From Williamsia herbipolensis (GTDB lineage Bacteria > Actinomycetota > Actinomycetes > Mycobacteriales > Mycobacteriaceae): a DNA stretch of 64,000 bases. Positions 56,768-64,000 of the stretch are shown one piece after another; position 1 is the stretch's first letter; each line of letters opens with the position of its first letter. The notes under the pieces are model-generated. The model was not told where the DNA came from, ran no database searches, and saw nothing but the letters and a program-made list of their open reading frames with translations. Made by a program: the position numbers and the translations under genes. Where the stretch lies: positions 39,566 through 103,565 of the forward strand of contig NZ_JXYP01000035.1 in assembly GCF_000964005.1 (NCBI RefSeq), read 5' to 3'.

Positions 56768-57661
56768 TCAGCCGATGCGGCGCAGCGTCGCGACCATCTG
56801 GTCGCCGATCGAGGGCGCGACCGCGCCGGCCATGCCCTGCGGCAGGGCGATGACGAACATGACCGAACCCGGTTGTCCGGGAACGGTGGTGGCCACCATG
56901 CTGTGCAGCGCGGTGGGGCCCTGGCAGGGAGACGTCTCGACGCCGGTGACCGATGCGACCACCTGGACCGCCTCGGCACCGCCGACGGTGAATCGCCGTG
57001 GCGCACTCAGTTGCACGCGGGGAACCCGGCCGGAGTCCGAGGTGTAGATGTCGGCCACCAGAGCCGATTCGTCACGCACCGCCTGCATGATGTCGCTCGT
57101 GTCGGACGCACCGGGGAGGCCGGCGTCGGCGAGCGTGCTCTTCGGGCACGCGGTGGACTCGAGCGTCGCGGCACCGCTCATCGTGCGGATCGGGCAGAAG
57201 CCGAACGGGCCGTCGGTGCACTTCTTCTCCCAACCGATGACGGTGCCGCAGGGCTTCACGGTCCAGCTGGGCGGTACGTCGTAGGCCAGACCGCGTTTCC
57301 CGGTGACCGACTTCCACCCCGTCGGGGTGGCCGGGCCGGCAGACGGGGTCGGGCACTGCTCGCTGTCGCCGGACTCGGGTGACGACGGGTCCACCGAGGA
57401 CGACTCGGCTGCAGACGGCCGGGTGTCGCTCGGGCCGGCCGGCGACGACGTCGTGGTGGCCGCGGCCGTGGACGTGTCCCCGCCGGGACCGAACTGCTGA
57501 TAGGCCACCACACCCACGGCGGCGATGACAGCGAGCAGAACCGTCAGCACGACGGTGAGGATGATCAGCGAACGACCGCTGCCACCGCCGGGAGGTGGCG
57601 GTGGCAGCGGTGGGCCGCCATACGGCGTGCCCCGATCCCATTCGTGGTTCGGGTGACTCAC
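56768..57661 (-). CDS. Membrane-anchored extracytoplasmic protein of unknown function
   Basis: 297 residues. A proline-rich cytosolic start (PLPPPPPGGG) is followed by one membrane helix (residues ~30-52, SLIILTVVLTVLLAVIAAVG). A Ser/Thr/Ala/Pro linker (~60-110) leads into an exported globular domain with cysteines at several sites (EQCPT, VKPCGTV, KKCTDGPFGFCP, STACPKS, TSPCQGP) likely to form disulfides. This layout is common in mycolata envelope proteins. No catalytic motif seen. Confidence 0.65.
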   Translation of the reverse strand: MSHPNHEWDRGTPYGGPPLPPPPPGGGSGRSLIILTVVLTVLLAVIAAVGVVAYQQFGPGGDTSTAAATTTSSPAGPSDTRPSAAESSSVDPSSPESGDSEQCPTPSAGPATPTGWKSVTGKRGLAYDVPPSWTVKPCGTVIGWEKKCTDGPFGFCPIRTMSGAATLESTACPKSTLADAGLPGASDTSDIMQAVRDESALVADIYTSDSGRVPRVQLSAPRRFTVGGAEAVQVVASVTGVETSPCQGPTALHSMVATTVPGQPGSVMFVIALPQGMAGAVAPSIGDQMVATLRRIG

Positions 57662-57725
57662 GTGACCGACTCCCTGCTCTCGCTTGACGTGCGTACGGTA
57701 TCAAGCGCGAGCAGGGGCGATCCGG

Positions 57726-58718
57726 TCAGTTGGTGCCGGCGATCTCCTTGGCGATCGAGGCGAGTTGGGTCTGCGCCGCGGAGACGACACCCTGTCGATC
57801 CTTGTGTGCCTCTTCGTAGTCGACGACGAGGCGGATGTCGGACGGCTTGTCGAGTTCCTTGATCGCCGATACGGCCGAGCCGACGGTGAGGTCGTCGTAG
57901 CCATCGATCGGGAGGTCGTCGGCGGTGATGGTGCCGGTGGCGACGCGCGCGGAGTGGATGGTCTCGGCGATACCGGTCGCGCCGGTCTCACGTGCGGCCT
58001 CCTCGGCGGCCTCGAGTGCGGCGTCGCGTCCCGCGGTGAGCGTGACCGCGACGGTCTCGGTGGTCTCCTTGGCCGCCGAGCGCAGGCCGTCGGTGGTCTC
58101 CTTCGCTGCCGATCGCAATCCGCCGATCCGCTGCGGGACGCGGCTCACGGAGTCGATGACGCGGTCCGCACCACGTGCGATGACGGTTCCGGGCAGGGTG
58201 ACCGCGGTGGCCAGAACGCCACTCGCCCACTGGGTGGGGGTGCGGCGCAGTGCCGCGGGTCCGCCGATGGCCTCTTCGGCGAGGACGGTGGTCAGCCAGT
58301 CGACGGTCGCCGAGTGTGCGTCGATGAGAGTGTCGGCGAGGTCGATCACCGACGGCAGGTCATGCGCCGTGCCCAGCGCCTTGACGTACTTGGCGCGGCC
58401 GAGCAGCTGCTGCTCGAGCGCGAGGTCACCGAGCAGTGCCTCGTCGAGCGGCTGCGCCTGCTCGAGGACGGTCTTGCCCAGCGCGACACCGCGCCCGACG
58501 AGCGGGCGGGTGATCTCGGGGATGCCACCGAGTTCACGGAGGACCTTCGCGATCGCGATCGCGCGCACCTTGCCGTTCTCGGCGTTCTCGCGGAGCTCGG
58601 TGGCCACCGCTTCGGTGCGGGCCTGTGCGACGCGAGTCTGGGCGATCCGGATCTCGGTGTGGGTCAGTGTCAGCAATGTGCTCAGTTGGGTACGAACCGG
58701 CGTGGTCGAGACTGCCAT
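57726..58718 (-). CDS. Helical ferritin-like / apolipoprotein-like protein
   Basis: 330 residues, almost entirely helical. The N-terminal ~140 residues may adopt a ferritin-like bundle (TRVAQARTEAVATELRENAE; EQQLLGRAKYVKALGT). The middle has a tandem decapeptide repeat GLRSAAKETT/GLRSAAKETT, which gives amphipathic helices of the apolipoprotein or phasin kind. No signal peptide. A role at membranes or lipid bodies is possible but speculative. It lies 247 bp downstream of clpC1, separated by a terminator. Confidence 0.55.
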   Translation of the reverse strand: MAVSTTPVRTQLSTLLTLTHTEIRIAQTRVAQARTEAVATELRENAENGKVRAIAIAKVLRELGGIPEITRPLVGRGVALGKTVLEQAQPLDEALLGDLALEQQLLGRAKYVKALGTAHDLPSVIDLADTLIDAHSATVDWLTTVLAEEAIGGPAALRRTPTQWASGVLATAVTLPGTVIARGADRVIDSVSRVPQRIGGLRSAAKETTDGLRSAAKETTETVAVTLTAGRDAALEAAEEAARETGATGIAETIHSARVATGTITADDLPIDGYDDLTVGSAVSAIKELDKPSDIRLVVDYEEAHKDRQGVVSAAQTQLASIAKEIAGTN

Positions 58719-58848
58719 GGAGATGCCTCCTTCAAGTCGGTGTGAATACCTGTCTCATCCAGGACAACGTCTCGGGCGCCGATACACCACCACCTCGCGC
58801 CCGATAGTGGGCAAGGTCATCGCTCACGGCTATCAGCGGCACCTTCGG

Positions 58849-58884
58849 CACCACGGGCACCACGGGCACCACGGGCACCACGGG
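58849..58884. repeat. Minisatellite: four perfect copies of a 9-bp unit
   Basis: CACCACGGG repeats four times without change (58849-58884), followed by a partial fifth (CACCG). It is intergenic, between the helical protein gene and clpC1. Perfect copies indicate recent expansion and probable length variation between strains. Confidence 0.9.
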
Positions 58885-58910
58885 CACCGACAGGGCGGCC
58901 GAACGCGACG

Positions 58911-58941
58911 AAGGGGCGCAACCGAAACGGTTGCGCCCCTT
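58911..58941 (-). terminator. Intrinsic-type hairpin after clpC1
   Basis: AAGGGGCGCAACCG (58911-58924) and CGGTTGCGCCCCTT (58928-58941) form a perfect 14-bp stem with a 3-nt AAA loop, 24 bp beyond the clpC1 stop codon. No clear T-run follows, as usual for high-GC genomes. Confidence 0.85.
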
Positions 58942-58965
58942 GTCGGGTTGTCGGTCAGCCGCGGA

Positions 58966-61494
<2,529 letters not shown>

Positions 61495-61710
61495 TGTTCT
61501 CCCTTACGTACCTCGGCCGACCAGGTGTGATGCGGATACAACTCACCCGCCGGAAGCCTTGTCACCACTGTAGTGGGCGCCTGTCGGTGCCACCGGGGAT
61601 GTGTCACCGAGGGTGTGGACAGCCCCTCAGCGAAAGTGATGTCTGCTGTGTCAACGCCGCAGGTGAGGCTGGTGTTTCGACAGGCGATACGCCGACAGCG
61701 AACGAGCCTC

Positions 61711-62136
61711 TCACCGAGCCGGATCGGTGTCGTAGCGATCGCGGGCGGCCATCACCTGCGGGACCGCGCCCTCGACCTGCTCGACCAGCGATCGCACCGA
61801 CACCGACACCGCGCGGCCCAGGTCGGTGAGCGAGTACTCGACGCGCGGCGGGATGCTCTGCAGCACCGTCCGCGTGACGAACCCGTCGCGCTCCAGGGTC
61901 TGCAGCGTCTGCGACAACATGCGTTCGCTCACCCCGTCGACCCGGCGCCTCAGGGCGTTGAACCGGTAGTCGCCCTCGCTCAACGCCAGCAGCGCGAGCA
62001 GACCCCAGCGGCCGGTGAGGTTCTGGAGGACGTCGCGGGAACCGCAGTTGCGCGCGAAGACATCGGCCTCGAGAGAGGCGTCGGGGACGTCGGGCGCTGA
62101 CATGGACGAGAGCATACCCCCGATCGTGGTGTGCAT
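61711..62136 (-). CDS. HxlR-family (winged-helix) regulator
   Basis: Up to 141 residues; later ATGs at 62115 and 62103 are possible starts, none with a strong ribosome site. The HxlR core is clear: NCGSRDVLQNLTGRWGLLAL, RFNALRRRVDGVSERMLSQT and LERDGFVTRTV, then PPRVEYSLTDLGRAV. A cysteine near the N-terminus (RNCGS) is at the redox-sensing position of QorR/HypR-type members. Divergent from the NmrA-type reductase, which it probably regulates. Confidence 0.88.
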   Translation of the reverse strand: MHTTIGGMLSSMSAPDVPDASLEADVFARNCGSRDVLQNLTGRWGLLALLALSEGDYRFNALRRRVDGVSERMLSQTLQTLERDGFVTRTVLQSIPPRVEYSLTDLGRAVSVSVRSLVEQVEGAVPQVMAARDRYDTDPAR

Positions 62137-62230
62137 GCGTCGATGCTTTCACTGCGGATTAGTAAGTGCTATCACTGACGTCAGCGCCGGGACGTCCGGC
62201 GATGCCACCACCAGTCGGAGAAGAGAAACC

Positions 62231-63085
62231 ATGACCACCTATGCGGTGACCGGAGCAACCGGTCAGCTCGGATCGTTGTCCATCGAGGCCCTCCTCGAGC
62301 GGGGAGTCGCAGCCGGCGACATCGTCGCGGTGGTGCGCGACGCGGCGAAGGCCTCGCCCCTGGCCGACCGTGGCGTCACCGTCCGCGTCGCCGACTACTC
62401 CGACCGCGCGGCGCTCACCGCGGCGTTCGCCGGCGTCGACCGCCTGCTGTTCGTCTCCGGGTCCGAGGTCGGGTCGCGCATCGCGCAGCACACCACGGTC
62501 GTCGAGGCCGCCGTGGCCGCGAAGGTCGGACTGGTGGCGTACACGAGCGTGCTCAAGGCCGACACGAGCGGACTGCAGCTGGCGCATGAGCACATCGCCA
62601 CGGAGAAGGTCCTCGCCGTCAGCGGGCTCGACCACATCCTCCTACGCAACGGCTGGTACTCGGAGAACTACACCGCGTCGCTGCAGCCAACGCTCGAGGG
62701 CGGCGTGCTCTACGGAGCGGCCGGCGACGGCAAGGTCGCGCCGGCGACCCGGGCCGACTATGCGGGCGCGAGTGCCGCCGCGTTGATCGCCGGCGAACCC
62801 AAGGTCTACGAACTCGGCGGCTCCGAGCACCTCACCTACGCCGACATCGCCGCCGTGCTGGCCGAGGTGTCCGGGAGACCCGTTCGCTACCAGGATCTCC
62901 CGGAAGCCGACTACGCCGCGGCCCTCGCCTCGGCCGGGGTACCCGAACCGATGCCCGCGGTCCTCGCCGACTCCGACGTCGGCATCGCCCGGGGCGACCT
63001 CGACACGTCCTCGACCGATCTCGCCGATCTCCTCGGTCGTCCCAGCACACCGTTCACAGACGTCATCCGGGCCGCGGTGGCGTGA
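62231..63085 (+). CDS. NmrA/QOR2-type NAD(P)H:quinone oxidoreductase
   Basis: 284-residue atypical SDR: NAD(P)-binding VTGATGQLGSLSIEALL, VDRLLFVSGSEVGSRI, LVAYTSVLKAD and the conserved LLRNGWYSENY. These blocks match QorB/QOR2-like proteins that reduce quinones or diamide-type electrophiles. Paired with a divergent HxlR regulator, it forms the common quinone/electrophile-sensing module. Start supported by AAGAGA and a unique in-frame ATG. Confidence 0.87.
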   Translation: MTTYAVTGATGQLGSLSIEALLERGVAAGDIVAVVRDAAKASPLADRGVTVRVADYSDRAALTAAFAGVDRLLFVSGSEVGSRIAQHTTVVEAAVAAKVGLVAYTSVLKADTSGLQLAHEHIATEKVLAVSGLDHILLRNGWYSENYTASLQPTLEGGVLYGAAGDGKVAPATRADYAGASAAALIAGEPKVYELGGSEHLTYADIAAVLAEVSGRPVRYQDLPEADYAAALASAGVPEPMPAVLADSDVGIARGDLDTSSTDLADLLGRPSTPFTDVIRAAVA

Positions 63086-63154
63086 CGCTGTCGGCGCCCG
63101 CCGGACGAGTACGCTCCGAATAGGACAGGCGAACGACCAACGGGCCGGAGCGAG

Positions 63155-63769
63155 ATGACGTCGAGCACGATCCCAGAGCGCGACCGGTGGAACTACAACA
63201 TCCACTACCACCGCCTCACCGATCGGCCGTCGGACGGGGCACGGACCGCGCTCGACGTCGGGTGCGGGGAGGGGATGCTGGCCCGACGCCTTCACCGCAC
63301 TGTTCCTCGGGTCACCGGCATCGACCCCGACCCGGCGAGCATCGAGGCGGCTCGTGAAGAGTCGGATGACATCGAGTTCATCTGCGGCGACGTGTTCGAG
63401 CATCCCTTCGAACCCGCATCAGTCGATGTGGTGACGTCGTTCGCCGCGCTGCACCACATGGACGCCCGTCGCGGACTGGGCCGTCTCGCCGAGTTGGTGC
63501 GGCCCGGCGGCACGCTCGTCGTGGTGAGCTGCGCGCGCAGCGAGTTCCCCCGCGACCTCTTGATGGAGGGTGTCTCGTTCCTGGCCGCGCACATCCAGAT
63601 TCGGCGCCACACCCTGTGGGATCACGGGAGCCCCGTGGTGTGGCCGCCGCCGGCCAGCTATCGCGAGATGCGACAGATGTCGGCGGACCTGTTGCCCGGC
63701 TCGCGCTTTCGGCGCCATCTGCTCTTCCGGTACTCGATCGTGTGGCGCAAGCCGAGCAGCGTGGTCTAA
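63155..63769 (+). CDS. Class I SAM-dependent methyltransferase
   Basis: 204 residues. Motif I LDVGCGEGMLARRL, motif II acidic VTGIDPDPAS, then FICGDVFEHPF, SFAALHHMDARRGL and LVRPGGTLVVVS complete the Rossmann methyltransferase fold. Short C-terminal helical lid. Substrate not identifiable. A small hairpin (CAGCG/CGCTG, 63784-63796) after the stop may end transcription. Confidence 0.85.
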   Translation: MTSSTIPERDRWNYNIHYHRLTDRPSDGARTALDVGCGEGMLARRLHRTVPRVTGIDPDPASIEAAREESDDIEFICGDVFEHPFEPASVDVVTSFAALHHMDARRGLGRLAELVRPGGTLVVVSCARSEFPRDLLMEGVSFLAAHIQIRRHTLWDHGSPVVWPPPASYREMRQMSADLLPGSRFRRHLLFRYSIVWRKPSSVV

Positions 63770-63875
63770 CCTCAGTCTTTCACCAGCGTTTCGCTGATTA
63801 CTGATTCTGTTGTGTGGCTGCTGGTTTGGTGATGTGGGCATGCGGAGGTTGCCGGCTGGCTGTGTCGGTGGGCGG

Positions 63876-64000
63876 TGAAGTACCCCAGGTTTAGTTCCTA
63901 CGTCGTTACGAGGGCCGGGACGGCTGACTCGCTGGGGTGTGAGGCTGCCCGTAGGGCGGCCTCGTACTCGGCTGGGGGTTGATAGCCGAGGGACTCGTGG
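63876..64000 (-). mobile_element. End of an IS3-like insertion sequence, cut by the window edge
   Basis: From TGAAGTACCCC (63876), which looks like an IS3-type terminal repeat, to the right edge. It contains the C-terminal part of a transposase reading toward the repeat. The other end, the target duplication and the full element lie outside the window, so the boundary is provisional. Confidence 0.6.
63898..64000 (-). CDS. Transposase OrfB C-terminus, IS3 family (partial)
   Basis: The minus strand reads H-E-S-L-G-Y-Q-P-P-A-E-Y-E-A and continues to ...SAVPALVTT and a TAG stop. The HxSLGYxxPxEYE block is the standard end of IS3-family rve-type transposases. About 33 codons are visible; the catalytic DDE region is beyond the edge. 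Confidence 0.8.
   Translation of the reverse strand, partial: HESLGYQPPAEYEAALRAASHPSESAVPALVTT

Noticed and set aside
58860..58900. Short tandem repeat considered as a CRISPR array
   Set aside because: The 9-bp units abut with no spacers; it is a minisatellite.
61495..61710. Possible ClgR operator upstream of clpC1
   Set aside because: A CGCTGAGG-like half-site is visible, but the second half does not match the expected CGC...GCG arrangement, so I do not report it.

Overview
The window is strongly GC-rich, densely packed DNA from a mycolic-acid-type actinomycete, most likely Gordonia or a close relative (Rhodococcus, Williamsia). Three things point there: PE/PPE/WXG100/Esp genes of a type VII (ESX) system, a KstR-controlled cholesterol catabolic cluster with mycobacterial gene order in blocks, and a ClpC1 unfoldase beside 13E12-type DUF222 sequence. 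The genus is inferred from gene content; no rRNA gene is present.

Layout. (1) 1-7.5 kb: an ESX accessory island with EspG, PPE, PE, EspA-like, EspC-like, a WXG100-like long protein, WXG100 and a YbaB/EbfC protein on the minus strand. A divergent EspH-like/EbfC pair lies on the plus strand. No ESX membrane-core gene is in the window. (2) 7.5-11.8 kb: a tightly overlapped sulfate-activation operon, cysD-cysNC-cysQ, ending in two SMR transporters. (3) 11.8-16.9 kb: an IclR-type regulator, then an enoyl-CoA hydratase and fadE31-32-33 behind a perfect KstR2 operator (late ring C/D, HIP, degradation). (4) 17-18.2 kb: a GAF-EAL c-di-GMP phosphodiesterase. (5) 18.2-33.3 kb: the ring A/B block: hsaA-hsaC-hsaB-DUF1214-SDR-sulfotransferase, divergent kshA, hsaE-hsaG-hsaF, and kstD-chsH3. 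An AbiEi/nuclease-like gene framed by two palindromic repeats interrupts it. (6) 33.3-37.1 kb: a Tat-exported ferritin-like protein, a TetR regulator, a 42-residue membrane peptide and an MFS pump. (7) 37.1-50.8 kb: the side-chain block chsE1-chsE2-chsH2-chsH1-ltp2-fadD, a lone ketosynthase, a PAS-GGDEF-EAL protein, and chsE3 divergent from kstR. (8) 50.8-64 kb: iron alcohol dehydrogenase, TetR plus a FadE5-like dehydrogenase, a broken DUF222/HNH gene beside REP-like repeats, clpC1, an HxlR/quinone-reductase pair, a methyltransferase, and the end of an IS3-like element.

How it works together. Five KstR boxes (24150, 24221, 30695, 43688, 49925) and one KstR2 box (12724) tie the dispersed operons into one sterol regulon. 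ChsE1/E2, ChsH1/H2, Ltp2 and ChsE3 shorten the side chain. KstD and KshA open ring B. HsaA/B and HsaC open ring A. HsaE/G/F convert the released dienoate to central metabolites. FadE31-33 act on the remaining CD-ring propionate. Two gaps stand out. hsaB carries a 2-nt expansion in a GC run that breaks its frame. hsaD, normally between hsaA and hsaC, is absent from the window. cyp125 is also missing from its usual place upstream of chsE1.
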